DNA of 60,492 nt, taken from contig JAWODU010000078.1 in the NCBI GenBank assembly GCA_046483125.1, forward strand, positions 1 through 60,492, in the 5' to 3' direction. The stretch comes from JAWODU01 sp046483125 (GTDB lineage Bacteria; Verrucomicrobiota; Kiritimatiellia; UBA8416; JAWODU01). The notes under the pieces were generated by a model, which was not told the origin of the DNA, ran no database searches, and saw only the letters and a program-made list of their open reading frames with translations. Within the stretch, counting starts at the first letter, position 1. Each line of letters starts with the position of its first letter. Below, in pieces: positions 41,147-50,453 of this stretch. A program made the translations under genes and the position numbers.

Positions 41147-43497
41147 AGCAGTTTATTCCGATAATGGCGCTTGTTCTGTTCTTTATCGCCTCCGGCTTGT
41201 CCGCTCAGTCCGGTAACGCCGTTATCGGGAATATCCGTGTAAAGACTCTCGGGAAAGGCCGGGTCGACGAAACGTTTGTGCTTGCGCATATTCGATCCAG
41301 GCCGGATATCCGGCTGGACACGAATCTTGTTTCCCGGGATATAAAGGCGCTTCTGGATACCGGCCTTTTTTCAAACGTTACGGTCAAAAAAGAAGAATCC
41401 GCCGGGAGAGCGGACCTCCTATACGAGGTGTATCCCCGGCTTCGGCTCGTCTCGCCCCCGGAGATCAACGGGGCGGATCATCTCGAAGAGGATGAGGTCC
41501 TGGATATTCTCGAACTGGAAGCCGGTGACCCCGTGGACGAACGTGTTCTCGGCACGCGCTTTAGAAAGGTAGCCGAAAAATACCGCGAGCAATACTATCC
41601 GGAAGTAAGCGCAACGTGGGAAATAAAGCCCCTGGACAAAGGCGAGGGCCTGGCCAACGCGACATTGAATATTCAAGAAGGCCGGAGAGCAAATGTTATT
41701 GCCGTCCGCTTCGAGGGAAACACCAGTATATTCTCCGGCACACTGGAGACCGCCGTGGGGCGCCTGCCGTGGTGGAAACCCGCCGGCTGGTGCGCCAGGC
41801 GGGAATATGATCCCGCCCGCCTCGCGAGAGGCAGGACCGCGGTCCTGGCCGAGTACCGCGACAGAGGCTACCTCGATGTCGAGGTGGATTTAATGCCCCC
41901 GAACATCGCTGAACACGGAGACCTGGAGATAACCTACCGAATTAATGAAGGTACGTTTTATTCCATAGGCGGATTCCGCATGAAAGGAAATGAGCTGTTT
42001 CCCGACAGGGAACTTCTCGAGACCGTAAGACTTTCGCCCGGGGATGCCGCGTCCGTGAACGATATCCGACGGTCCGCGCGCCTGCTGGAAGACTATTACG
42101 GAAGACGCGGCTATCTCGGGACCTCGGTAAGAGCCAGGGTAAACCCGGACAGGGAAACCGGAAGGGTAAACGTGGTTTTTGCCGTGACCGAAGGAGTATT
42201 GACCAGGATTTCGGACGTGGTAATACGCGGCAACCGACGTACGCGCGACAAGGTGATCCGGCGCGAGCTGACCGTTTATCCCGGCGAAATATACGACCAA
42301 GTGGAAATACGCCGGAATGAAAGAGTTATATCCAATATCGGTTACTTCGACTGGGTGCGAAGCTACCCCGGGGAAACCGGATGGAAGGACCGTAAAGACG
42401 TTGTTTTTGAAGTCGAAGAAAAACCTACCGGAAATTTCATGATGGGATTCGGTTACTCCAGTGAAAACAACATGTCCGGTTACGTTGAAATTTCCCAGGG
42501 CAACTTTGATCTGACCGGCTATCCGTATTTTACCGGCGCGGGACAGAAAATACGACTGCGCGCGCAGTACGGTTCCAGGCAGAAGCTGTATGAATTCAGT
42601 TTCAAAGAGCCATGGCTGTTTGATCGCAGGCTCTCTTCCACTTTGAATCTGTATAACAGCGATGTCGACTACGACTATTACGACGTTGAACGCCGGGGAG
42701 GCGGGCTGTCGCTGGGAGCCGCACTGTTCGGTAATCTCAGATCGACCCTCGGATATACGCTGGAAAGAATCAGCGGTATAGACGACACGAACCGTTACGT
42801 TTTCGCGAAGTTGCCCGGTGAGGACAGCGACAGTATTTACAGGGAAGGCGCCACGGCATATTTCCATGAAGGCAAATCCCGCAGAAGTTCCGTCGATCTG
42901 TCTTTTAACCACGATACCCGTAACAGCACGATATTTCCTTCCGACGGCGGAAAAATTTCCCTGTTCGTCCATGTGTCGGACGGGATACTCGGGTCTGACA
43001 CCGACATTTACGGCCTGGGGCTGAGCGGTGTTCGCTACCTACCCCTGTGGTACGGGCACGTCCTGAAACTGGAAGCGAAATACGAAATGGTGGAGGAATA
43101 CGGCGATACCGTTGAAGTACCTTATTCCGAACGCCTCTTCATAGGAGGTGGAAGAACTCTGCGCGGGTTCGAATACCGGGACGTCGGGCCCAAGGTAATC
43201 CCCGCCGATTCAACCGGCAGGTACCGGCCCTACGGCGGCAGGAGCCTGGCGCTCGCCAGCGCCGAATACGCCGTGCCTCTGGTGCCGGGCATCCGCCTGG
43301 CGGGATTTTACGACACGGGTAATGTGTGGCCGGAGCCGTACGATCTCAACCCGGATGAAATGGCTTCAAGCTGGGGTTTGGGATTACGGTTTGATATTCC
43401 GCATTTTCCCGTTCGCATAGACCGCGCATGGGTGATAAACAAGGACAGTGAACTGACCGACGAAGAACCGTGGGTATTCTGGCTGACGTACGAGTAG
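41143..43497 (+). CDS. bamA: Outer membrane protein assembly factor BamA
   Basis: A 784-residue Omp85 protein with a signal peptide ('FIPIMALVLFFIASGLSAQ'). About five POTRA repeats occupy residues 25-400 ('VIGNIRVKTLGKGRVDETFVLAHIRSR', 'RISDVVIRGNRRTRDKVIRRELTVYPGEIYDQ'), followed by the 16-strand barrel with the lid-lock motif region 'RLFIGGGRTLRGFEYRDVGP'. It inserts barrel proteins in the outer membrane. The translation overlaps dnaB, and a Skp chaperone gene follows, then lpxD. Its terminal residues 'WLTYE' depart from the usual C-terminal aromatic signature. Confidence 0.94.
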   Translation: MKQFIPIMALVLFFIASGLSAQSGNAVIGNIRVKTLGKGRVDETFVLAHIRSRPDIRLDTNLVSRDIKALLDTGLFSNVTVKKEESAGRADLLYEVYPRLRLVSPPEINGADHLEEDEVLDILELEAGDPVDERVLGTRFRKVAEKYREQYYPEVSATWEIKPLDKGEGLANATLNIQEGRRANVIAVRFEGNTSIFSGTLETAVGRLPWWKPAGWCARREYDPARLARGRTAVLAEYRDRGYLDVEVDLMPPNIAEHGDLEITYRINEGTFYSIGGFRMKGNELFPDRELLETVRLSPGDAASVNDIRRSARLLEDYYGRRGYLGTSVRARVNPDRETGRVNVVFAVTEGVLTRISDVVIRGNRRTRDKVIRRELTVYPGEIYDQVEIRRNERVISNIGYFDWVRSYPGETGWKDRKDVVFEVEEKPTGNFMMGFGYSSENNMSGYVEISQGNFDLTGYPYFTGAGQKIRLRAQYGSRQKLYEFSFKEPWLFDRRLSSTLNLYNSDVDYDYYDVERRGGGLSLGAALFGNLRSTLGYTLERISGIDDTNRYVFAKLPGEDSDSIYREGATAYFHEGKSRRSSVDLSFNHDTRNSTIFPSDGGKISLFVHVSDGILGSDTDIYGLGLSGVRYLPLWYGHVLKLEAKYEMVEEYGDTVEVPYSERLFIGGGRTLRGFEYRDVGPKVIPADSTGRYRPYGGRSLALASAEYAVPLVPGIRLAGFYDTGNVWPEPYDLNPDEMASSWGLGLRFDIPHFPVRIDRAWVINKDSELTDEEPWVFWLTYE

Positions 43498-43554
43498 TGA
43501 AACGCAGTGTTCGCGAAAAAAATATTAACTGAAAAACCGAAGGGAGTCCCGATA

Positions 43555-44139
43555 ATGCCTAAAAGCTGTTTTAGCGCTTTAATATTCTTTATGGCTGTTG
43601 CCGCTTTACCCGCGGGGCAAAACGAAATAAAATTTGCGGTGGTGGACATGTCCCGGGTAATAGAGGCGCATCCCGACACCGGGTCCGGCCGGCGCCTTCT
43701 GGAAGAGAAAAAAAACGAATTCGAGCTCGAACAGGACCAGCTTGTCGCCGAGCTTGAAAAGCTCAAGGATGAATTCGATTCCCTGCGCGAGGCGGCATCC
43801 AACACAGCCCTGAGCGCCGAAGTACGGAACGAAAAACAGGGCCGTGCCAGAGAAAAGCTCATGGATCTCGGCCAGGCCGAACAGAAAGCCCGGAGGCAGG
43901 TCGCGCAGAGACAGGAACAGCTCAGCGACCTCAAAACAAGAATGCACAAAAGAGTAGTGGAAAAGATAGACGCAATCGTGGAAAAATACGCCTCGGAGCA
44001 CGATATCGAGCTGGTTCTGGATTCGTCGGCAATGGCGCTTAACGGCGTGGAAACCGTCCTCTATTTCCCCGAGGGATCGGACATCACGGGGGAAATTACC
44101 GGACTGATCGAAAAGGAACAGAAGAGTGAAGAACAGTAA
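43555..44139 (+). CDS. skp: Skp/OmpH periplasmic chaperone
   Basis: A 194-residue OmpH-family protein. Signal peptide 'FSALIFFMAVAALPAGQ', then 'IKFAVVDMSRVIEAHPDT' and a long charged coiled coil (about 40-130) that forms the tentacle arms, ending with 'VEKYASEHDIELVLDSSAMALNGVETVLYF'. It carries unfolded outer-membrane proteins to BamA. Start chosen at 43555, where GAAGGGAG precedes the ATG and a signal peptide follows. The 3' end overlaps lpxD by 14 bases. Confidence 0.92.
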   Translation: MPKSCFSALIFFMAVAALPAGQNEIKFAVVDMSRVIEAHPDTGSGRRLLEEKKNEFELEQDQLVAELEKLKDEFDSLREAASNTALSAEVRNEKQGRAREKLMDLGQAEQKARRQVAQRQEQLSDLKTRMHKRVVEKIDAIVEKYASEHDIELVLDSSAMALNGVETVLYFPEGSDITGEITGLIEKEQKSEEQ

Positions 44140-45178
44140 GCGGATCCTGACTGCCGGGGAATTAGCCCGGAAGGTCGGCGGCGCGGTAGAGGGGAACGGC
44201 GGTGTTGAACTGACGGCCGTGGCCTCAATTGCCGAAGCCGGAGAAGGCGACCTCACTTTTCTGTCGAATCCCAGGTATGTTTCGGACGCGGCGTCCACGC
44301 GGGCTTCGGCTATAATCGTAAGCGGCGACCGGAAGGAAAACTTTCCGTGTACGGCCATCAAGGTAAAGAACCCCGATAAAGCCTTTGCCGCAGCCGCGGC
44401 CCTTCTGGGACCGGAAGAGCCCGATGTTGTCCCGGGCGTGCATGAAACCGCGGTTGTTGCGGACGACGCCGTTTTTGGAGAAGGAGTTTCCATCGGTCCC
44501 GGATGCGTAATCGAAAGCGGCGTGAGAATTGAAAAACGCACCGTGATCTCGGCCCGGTGTTTCATCGGCCGCGAAACCGTTATCGGTGAAGATTGCCGCG
44601 TTTACCCGGGTGTGAATATCAGGGAACACAGCAAGCTCGGTTCACGCGTCATAGTGCACATGGGCGCGGTTATAGGCAGTGACGGTTTCGGTTACTACCG
44701 CGAGGAAGGAAAATGGAATAAGATACCGCAGACCGGAATCGTGGAAATCGGCGACGACGTTGAAATAGGCGCGAACTCCACCATTGACCGAGCCAGGTTC
44801 GGAAAGACGGTAATCGGAAACGGCGTCAAAATCGACAACCTGGTCCAGATAGCCCACAATGTCAGAATAGGCGATAACACCGCGATAGCCGCCCTGGCGG
44901 GTATCGCCGGCAGTTCCGAAGTCGGACGCGGCGTGCAGATCGGGGGACAGGCGGGTGTTTCGGGCCACATCAGGATAGGCGACAACGCCGTGGTGGCGGC
45001 GAAATCCGGAGCAACGAAAGACGTTCCGCCTGGAACCTGCGTGCTCGGCTTTCCCGCGATGGAACGCGGCAAGGCGGGCAGAATGCACGCCCACATGGCC
45101 AGACTGCCGAAGCTGAAGGAAAAAGTCGCCCAGCTTGAAGCCGAAGTTGAGAAACTGCGCAGAGAAAAACAGGAGTGA
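44126..45178 (+). CDS. lpxD: UDP-3-O-(3-hydroxyacyl)glucosamine N-acyltransferase
   Basis: A 350-residue LpxD, third step of lipid A synthesis. N-terminal uridine-binding domain ('TAVASIAEAGEGDLTFLSNPRY'), then a left-handed beta helix of hexapeptide repeats ('VIGEDCRVYPGVNIREHSKLGSRVIVHMGAVIGSDGFGY') with the catalytic histidine in 'QIAHNVRIGDNT', and a C-terminal helix. GTG start at 44126. Follows skp and bamA, the common envelope cluster; it shows the organism makes lipid A. Confidence 0.95.
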   Translation: MKNSKRILTAGELARKVGGAVEGNGGVELTAVASIAEAGEGDLTFLSNPRYVSDAASTRASAIIVSGDRKENFPCTAIKVKNPDKAFAAAAALLGPEEPDVVPGVHETAVVADDAVFGEGVSIGPGCVIESGVRIEKRTVISARCFIGRETVIGEDCRVYPGVNIREHSKLGSRVIVHMGAVIGSDGFGYYREEGKWNKIPQTGIVEIGDDVEIGANSTIDRARFGKTVIGNGVKIDNLVQIAHNVRIGDNTAIAALAGIAGSSEVGRGVQIGGQAGVSGHIRIGDNAVVAAKSGATKDVPPGTCVLGFPAMERGKAGRMHAHMARLPKLKEKVAQLEAEVEKLRREKQE

Positions 45179-45212
45179 TTAACCGCGGCAATTACCGGGA
45201 GATTAATCGAAG

Positions 45213-46190
45213 ATGAAAATTCTGGTTACCGGCGGAGCCGGCTACATAGGGAGCGTGACCACCGAACTTCTGCTCGACCGGCATTACGAAACCGTAGTCT
45301 TTGATAATCTTGAAAAGGGCCACCGCGAAGCCGTGGACAAGAGGGCGCGGTTCATCAAGGGAGATCTTCGCGATCCGGACGCCGTAAATTCCGCGGTGTC
45401 CGACGTCCGGCCGGACGCCGTAATACACTTTGCCGCGTACGCACTTGTCGGAGAGTCCATGGAAAATCCGGGGCTTTACTTCAGGAACAACGTCTGCGGC
45501 GGCGTGAACCTGGCCGACGCAATGCTCAAGTTTGACGTGGAGAAAATTGTTTTCTCTTCAACCTGCGCCGTTTACGGGCACCCGCCTGCCGTTCCCATAA
45601 CCGAACAAATGCCCCGGAAGCCCGTGAATCCTTACGGTGAATCGAAATTGATGTTCGAAAACATACTCCGGTGGCAAGCCAGCCTCAGGGGGCTGAAAGC
45701 GGTGTTTCTGAGATATTTTAACGCGTGCGGCGCCACAGACAAATTCGGAGAAGACCACGACCCGGAAACGCATCTTATTCCCCTGGTTCTGAGAGTTGCC
45801 CTGGGTCTCAGCGAAAAGGCCTCGGTCTTCGGGAAGGATTACGACACACCCGACGGCACGTGCGTGAGAGATTTTATTCATATCGTCGATCTGGCCAGAG
45901 CGCATATTCTCGCGCTTGAATCAGATGCATCCGGCGCGTTTAATCTGGGATGCGGTAAAGGCCACTCGGTCCTGGAAGTCATCAACACTGCGCGACGGGT
46001 CACGGGCCGCTCTATACCTTCTGAAACTCGCGAGAGGCGCCCCGGCGATCCGCCCGAACTCGTTGCCGCTCCCGACAAGGCCCGAAAGGCGTTCAACTGG
46101 GAGCCCGAAAAGTCAGGCCTGGAAGAGATTATCCGGACGGCATGGGACTGGGCGCGCGAGCATCCGGCAGGTTACGGAGGACAAGGCTGA
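45213..46190 (+). CDS. galE: UDP-glucose 4-epimerase
   Basis: A 325-residue extended short-chain dehydrogenase. NAD loop 'VTGGAGYIGSVTTELL', 'VIHFAAYALVGESMENPG', catalytic 'SSTCAVYG' serine and 'NPYGESK' Tyr-x3-Lys, 'YFNACGATDKFGEDHDPETHLIPL', and 'DYDTPDGTCVRDFIHIVDLARAH' all fit GalE. It interconverts UDP-glucose and UDP-galactose for surface polysaccharide. The stop overlaps the next start (TGATG). Confidence 0.93.
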   Translation: MKILVTGGAGYIGSVTTELLLDRHYETVVFDNLEKGHREAVDKRARFIKGDLRDPDAVNSAVSDVRPDAVIHFAAYALVGESMENPGLYFRNNVCGGVNLADAMLKFDVEKIVFSSTCAVYGHPPAVPITEQMPRKPVNPYGESKLMFENILRWQASLRGLKAVFLRYFNACGATDKFGEDHDPETHLIPLVLRVALGLSEKASVFGKDYDTPDGTCVRDFIHIVDLARAHILALESDASGAFNLGCGKGHSVLEVINTARRVTGRSIPSETRERRPGDPPELVAAPDKARKAFNWEPEKSGLEEIIRTAWDWAREHPAGYGGQG

Positions 46191-46687
46191 TGCCCGCCGG
46201 ACATCCGGAAAGACAGATCGCCCGGCTGATGACACAGCAGGAAATGACACTGGCGGTCGCAGAGTCGTGCACAGGCGGCCTTATCGGCTGGCGCCTCACG
46301 TCAGTTCCCGGAAGTTCCAGGTGGTTCTGCGGGGGCGTTACGGCCTATCTCAACCGGATCAAAACCGATTATCTGGGCGTGGATCCGGAGATTATAGACC
46401 GCGTAGGGGCCGTCAGCGCCCCGACGGCCGCGCAGATGGCGCGCGGTGTTCGGAAGCTTATGAAATCGGCCCTGGGGCTCAGTGTCACGGGAATCGCGGG
46501 CCCGGGCGGAGGTACGCCGGTGAAACCGGTGGGTCTTGTTTTCACGGCCCTGGCGTTCCATGAAGGGGAAACTGTGGCCAGACGGATGTTTGAAGGAGAC
46601 CGCGCGGCGGTCCGGGAATCCGCCGCGTCTTCGGCGCTTGAAATACTGCATGAATATCTTTTAAAAAGGGAAGCGCGGGCTTTGTAA
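46190..46687 (+). CDS. pncC: Nicotinamide-nucleotide amidohydrolase (CinA C-terminal domain)
   Basis: A 165-residue stand-alone CinA C-terminal domain protein that deamidates nicotinamide mononucleotide to nicotinate mononucleotide. Motifs 'TLAVAESCTGGLIGWRLTSVPGSSRWFCGGVTAYLN', 'GAVSAPTAAQMARGVRKL' and 'SVTGIAGPGGGTPVKPVGLVF' are characteristic. There is no N-terminal COG1058 domain. It starts at the ATG that shares one base with the galE stop and stands just before recA, as often seen for cinA. Confidence 0.92.
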   Translation: MPAGHPERQIARLMTQQEMTLAVAESCTGGLIGWRLTSVPGSSRWFCGGVTAYLNRIKTDYLGVDPEIIDRVGAVSAPTAAQMARGVRKLMKSALGLSVTGIAGPGGGTPVKPVGLVFTALAFHEGETVARRMFEGDRAAVRESAASSALEILHEYLLKREARAL

Positions 46688-46707
46688 TATGAAACAAGGA
46701 GCAGGAC

Positions 46708-47718
46708 ATGGTTAAAAAGAAAAAGGACAATGAAAGCAATACCGGCCTGGACGCCATTCTGGATCAGATCCGCAAACAGTTCGGAGAAGGCGCCATTATG
46801 CGGATGGGCGACACGGAAGTAGCGAAGGAAGTACCCTTCATTTCCACGGGCTCTTTCTCCCTCGACCTGGCCCTCGGCATAGGAGGAGTACCGCGCGGCA
46901 GAATGATTGAAATTTACGGTCCTGAAGCTTCAGGCAAGACCACTCTGGCGCTCCATATTATCGCCAACGCTCAGAAAGCGGGCGGTCTGGCGGCTTTTGT
47001 GGACGCCGAACACGCGCTTGACCCCTCTTACGCGCAAAGGATCGGCGTGGGACTGGATGATCTCCTCGTTTCACAGCCGGCTTCCGGCGAAGAGGCTTTG
47101 ACCATTACGGACACGCTGGTGAGAAGCAACTCTCTGGATGTAATAGTGATAGACTCCGTGGCGGCTCTTACCCCGCGCGCCGAAATCGAGGGCGAGATGG
47201 GGGATTCACACGTGGGTCTTCAGGCCAGGCTTATGTCGCAGGCGATGCGTAAACTGACCGGAGGCGTATCCTCTTCGAAAACAACCTGCATTTTCACCAA
47301 TCAGATACGGGAAAAAATCGGCGTCATGTTCGGCAATCCGGAAACAACGCCCGGCGGCAGGGCTCTCAAATTTTACGCGTCCGTTCGCATGAATATCCGT
47401 AGAATCGGCGCAATAAAGGATGCATCCGGACGCGTCACGGGGAACCGGACCCGCGTAAAAGTCGTTAAGAACAAGGTCGCACCTCCCTTCGCGGAAGCCG
47501 AGTTTGATATTCTCTACGCCAGGGGCATCTCGTGGGAAGGATCTATTCTGGATTCGGCCATAAAGGAAGGCGTGGTTTCCAAGCGCGGTTCCTGGCTCTC
47601 CTTCCAGGACGAACAGCTCGGACAGGGCCATGAAAGCGCCCGCGCCCTGCTCGAAAAAGACGGCGAACTTGCCGGGAAAATCGCCGCGGCGGTAAAGGAG
47701 AAAATTGCCGCTTCCTGA
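46708..47718 (+). CDS. recA: Recombinase RecA
   Basis: A 336-residue RecA. 'LDAILDQIRKQFGEGAIMRMGD', Walker A 'GPEASGKTTLALHII', 'FVDAEHALDPSYAQRIGV', Walker B region 'LDVIVIDSVAALTPRAEIEGEMGD', DNA-binding loop 'LMSQAMRKLTGGVSSSKTTCIFTNQIREKIGVMFGNPETTPGGRALKFYASVR' are all intact. Good ribosome site (AAGGAG). No SOS box is obvious. The C-terminus is slightly shorter than in E. coli and lacks a long acidic tail. Confidence 0.97.
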   Translation: MVKKKKDNESNTGLDAILDQIRKQFGEGAIMRMGDTEVAKEVPFISTGSFSLDLALGIGGVPRGRMIEIYGPEASGKTTLALHIIANAQKAGGLAAFVDAEHALDPSYAQRIGVGLDDLLVSQPASGEEALTITDTLVRSNSLDVIVIDSVAALTPRAEIEGEMGDSHVGLQARLMSQAMRKLTGGVSSSKTTCIFTNQIREKIGVMFGNPETTPGGRALKFYASVRMNIRRIGAIKDASGRVTGNRTRVKVVKNKVAPPFAEAEFDILYARGISWEGSILDSAIKEGVVSKRGSWLSFQDEQLGQGHESARALLEKDGELAGKIAAAVKEKIAAS

Positions 47719-47739
47719 AAACCGCGCCGGTGAGCGATT

Positions 47740-49533
47740 ATGACAGCCGACGAATTGAGAGAAATGTATCTGGGGTTTTTCGCGGACAAGGGACACGCCG
47801 TTATTTCCGGCAGTTCCCTTATACCGGAAAACGATCCCTCCGTCCTGTTCACGACCGCGGGCATGCATCCGCTTGTGCCCTACCTGCTCGGTGAACCGCA
47901 TCCCGCCGGCAAAAGGCTCTGCGATTGCCAGAAGTGCATCCGTACGGGCGACATAGAATCGGTGGGCGATACTCATCATCTGACTTTTTTCGAAATGCTC
48001 GGAAACTGGTCCCTTGGTGATTATTTCAAGGAAGAGGCCATAGCATGGTCTTTTGAATTCCTCACCTCGAAACAGTACCTGGGTTTCGCGCCGGAAAGCC
48101 TGTTCATCAGCGTGTTCGCCGGCAACGACACCGTGCCGCCCGACGAGGAATCGGCCGGAACCTGGAAACAATGCGGGGTCTCCGCAGAAAGGATTTTTGC
48201 CCTTCCGGAATCCGACAACTGGTGGGGCATCCCGGGGGGGCAGGGGCCCTGCGGACCGGATACGGAAATGTTTATCGATACCGGAAAACCGGAATGTTCG
48301 CCCGACTGCAGGCCGGGTTGTTCATGCGGGAAGTATTTTGAAATATGGAATGACGTTTTCATGCAGTACAACAAGAAAGCCGACGGCAGTTTTTCCTCTC
48401 TCAAACAGCATAACGTGGATACCGGCATGGGGCTGGAGCGGACGGCGGCAATGCTTCAGAACAAGCCCAGCGTATTTGATACCGGCCTTTTCAGCCCCGT
48501 TATAGAGGCCGTTTCCGACGGCTCCGGCAGAAAAATGAACGAGAATCCGCAAACAAGCCTTTCATTCAGGGTTATCGCCGACCACATCAGAAGCGCAACG
48601 TTTATTCTCGGCGACCAACAGGGAATCACCCCCGGCAACCTGGGGCAGGGCTACGTGCTGAGAAGGCTCATTCGCGGCGCGGTACGGCATGCCAAGAACA
48701 TAGGCCTGAAACCCGGTTTTTCGGAATCTCTGGCTAAAGCGGTCATCGCCAATTACCGGCACGTTTACACCGAACTCGAAGACAATGCGCTACGCATAAT
48801 CGAAGAGTTGAAAACCGAAGAAGAGAAATTCGAAAATACTCTGGATCGGGGCATGGCGGAACTCAACAAGGTCCTGGACAGAATGAAAGAACACGGGCAG
48901 ACTACGCTTTCCGGCCGCGTTGCTTTCAGACTGTACGACACATCGGGTTTCCCGCTGGAATTCACGGAAGAAATCTGCCGCGAAGAAGGAATGAACGTTG
49001 ATAAGGAAGGTTTTCAAAAAGCCTTCGAGAAACACAAGGCCGTGTCAAAACAGGGATCCGAGAAAGCTTTCAAGGGCGGCCTGGCCGACGCTTCCGGAGA
49101 AACAACAAAACTGCACACCGCCACGCATCTCCTTCAGCAGGCCCTCAGGAAGGTCCTTGGCGATCACGTCAAACAGAAGGGATCCAATATTACTCCTGAG
49201 AGACTGCGTTTTGACTTTTCCCATCCCGCAAAGATGGCACCCGACGAAATCCGGAAAACCGAGGATATCGTAAATGACGTAATCCGCCGCGGCCTGCCCG
49301 TGGTAATGGAAACAAAGTCCCTTGAGGAAGCCGGGAAAGAAGGGGCAGTGGCGCTGTTCAGCGGCAAATACGGCGAACAGGTCAAGGTGTACTCCATAGG
49401 AGATTTTTCAAAGGAAGTCTGCGGCGGCCCTCATGTAAACAACACCGGGGAACTCGGGCATTTCAAAATCAAGAAGGAAGAATCTTCCAGCGCCGGGGTG
49501 CGCCGGATTCGCGCTGTTCTTTTAAGAGAATGA
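47740..49533 (+). CDS. alaS: Alanyl-tRNA synthetase, short form without C-Ala domain
   Basis: A 597-residue class II synthetase, against about 870 residues for typical bacterial AlaRS. The catalytic core is complete ('FFADKGHAVISGSSLIPENDPSVLFTTAGMHP', 'THHLTFFEMLGNWSLGDYFKEEAI', 'NVDTGMGLERTAAMLQ', 'RLIRGAVRHAKNIG'). The editing domain is present with 'TATHLLQQALRKVLGDH' and 'CGGPHVNNTGELGHFKI' zinc/histidine motifs. The protein stops directly after the tRNA_SAD motif ('SSAGVRRIRAVLL'), so the DHHA1/C-Ala region that bridges both halves is missing. No continuation is found in other frames downstream, where a lipoprotein gene lies on the other strand. Confidence 0.93.
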   Translation: MTADELREMYLGFFADKGHAVISGSSLIPENDPSVLFTTAGMHPLVPYLLGEPHPAGKRLCDCQKCIRTGDIESVGDTHHLTFFEMLGNWSLGDYFKEEAIAWSFEFLTSKQYLGFAPESLFISVFAGNDTVPPDEESAGTWKQCGVSAERIFALPESDNWWGIPGGQGPCGPDTEMFIDTGKPECSPDCRPGCSCGKYFEIWNDVFMQYNKKADGSFSSLKQHNVDTGMGLERTAAMLQNKPSVFDTGLFSPVIEAVSDGSGRKMNENPQTSLSFRVIADHIRSATFILGDQQGITPGNLGQGYVLRRLIRGAVRHAKNIGLKPGFSESLAKAVIANYRHVYTELEDNALRIIEELKTEEEKFENTLDRGMAELNKVLDRMKEHGQTTLSGRVAFRLYDTSGFPLEFTEEICREEGMNVDKEGFQKAFEKHKAVSKQGSEKAFKGGLADASGETTKLHTATHLLQQALRKVLGDHVKQKGSNITPERLRFDFSHPAKMAPDEIRKTEDIVNDVIRRGLPVVMETKSLEEAGKEGAVALFSGKYGEQVKVYSIGDFSKEVCGGPHVNNTGELGHFKIKKEESSSAGVRRIRAVLLRE

Positions 49534-49551
49534 TAAACCCCGGGGTCCCGT

Positions 49552-49908
49552 TTACTGCTGAGTGATCGTCGCGCTCACCGCGTTCAGTTCGCTGTCCGTA
49601 ACGGTGATCACGTTAACCCCGGTTTCGCCCTCAGTACTGGCATATATGGTGTTGTTTTCGCTGGTGCTTATGTCACCGATAGTTGAATCGCTTATGCCCC
49701 AGGTATAAGGGGAAGTGCCGCCCGAAGCAGTAAACAGGACCGACTCGGGAGGAGACGAACCCACGGTGGCCTCGGTGGGACTGATTCTGAGGTTTTCCGA
49801 CAGCGGTTCTACGACATCCCTGTCGCCTTCGCAACCGGAAAACAGCCCCGCGCAGAATACAGCCGTAATTCCCAGAACGGCCGCGGCAATCATTCTTCCT
49901 GTGGCCAT
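49552..49908 (-). CDS. Small Ig-like lipoprotein
   Basis: A 118-residue predicted lipoprotein. Signal peptide with lipobox ('AGLFSGC'), a short Asp/Arg/Glu linker, and one beta domain ('ATVGSSPPESVLFTASGGTSPYTWGISDSTIGDIS') like bacterial Ig/cadherin-type repeats. A GAGGAGG ribosome site fits the ATG at 49908. Function unknown; a second lipoprotein of similar design lies at 50883-51266. Confidence 0.7.
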   Translation of the reverse strand: MATGRMIAAAVLGITAVFCAGLFSGCEGDRDVVEPLSENLRISPTEATVGSSPPESVLFTASGGTSPYTWGISDSTIGDISTSENNTIYASTEGETGVNVITVTDSELNAVSATITQQ

Positions 49909-50057
49909 GAAAAACCTCCTCAACTCGCGAGTTGATGCTTATCTAATACTACTCTAACCCATGGTCCGGGCGCAATACATTCTTTGGACAGAATTCCGGC
50001 TTGTACGCTTTCCTGTCCTGCGTTACGTTGCCGTTATTCGTCAGGCGGCTCTGAAAC

Positions 50058-50453
50058 ATGATGTCAAAACCCGAAACACTGCGAATAGCCTGCTCCGCGT
50101 GCGGCGAGGAGACCTTCGCCAAATCCGTGCCCGTGTACGAAAACTTCCGCAGGACAGGCGAACAATTTGTATGCGTTTCATGCGGCTTTCAGTACGCCTC
50201 AGCGGATGAACTTCCTCGTAAGGAAGCGGGTAAACCGCGCATCTTCGGCAAGGGGGATCTCTCGCCCTGGGCGGATATATTCAGCGAGGAGGACACCAAG
50301 AACTGCCGGCATTGCGTTCACTACACAGTTAACCCGTTCACCCAGCGGTGTGGACTGCATGAGAAGACAGTAAAGGCTACCGACGTATGCGAAGACTTTT
50401 CGGGAAAAGACCCGGATGAAATATCCGACGATAACGGAAGGAAAGAAAAATGA
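50058..50453 (+). CDS. Cysteine-rich zinc-binding protein of unknown function
   Basis: A 131-residue cytoplasmic protein with a zinc ribbon formed by 'CSACGEE' and 'CVSCGFQ' (about residues 12-43) and a second Cys/His cluster 'NCRHCVHYTVNPFTQRCGLH' and 'VCEDF' (about 82-115). No membrane helix and no known enzyme motif. Its stop overlaps the downstream lipoprotein start as ATGA, so the two are cotranslated. Role unknown. Confidence 0.65.
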   Translation: MMSKPETLRIACSACGEETFAKSVPVYENFRRTGEQFVCVSCGFQYASADELPRKEAGKPRIFGKGDLSPWADIFSEEDTKNCRHCVHYTVNPFTQRCGLHEKTVKATDVCEDFSGKDPDEISDDNGRKEK

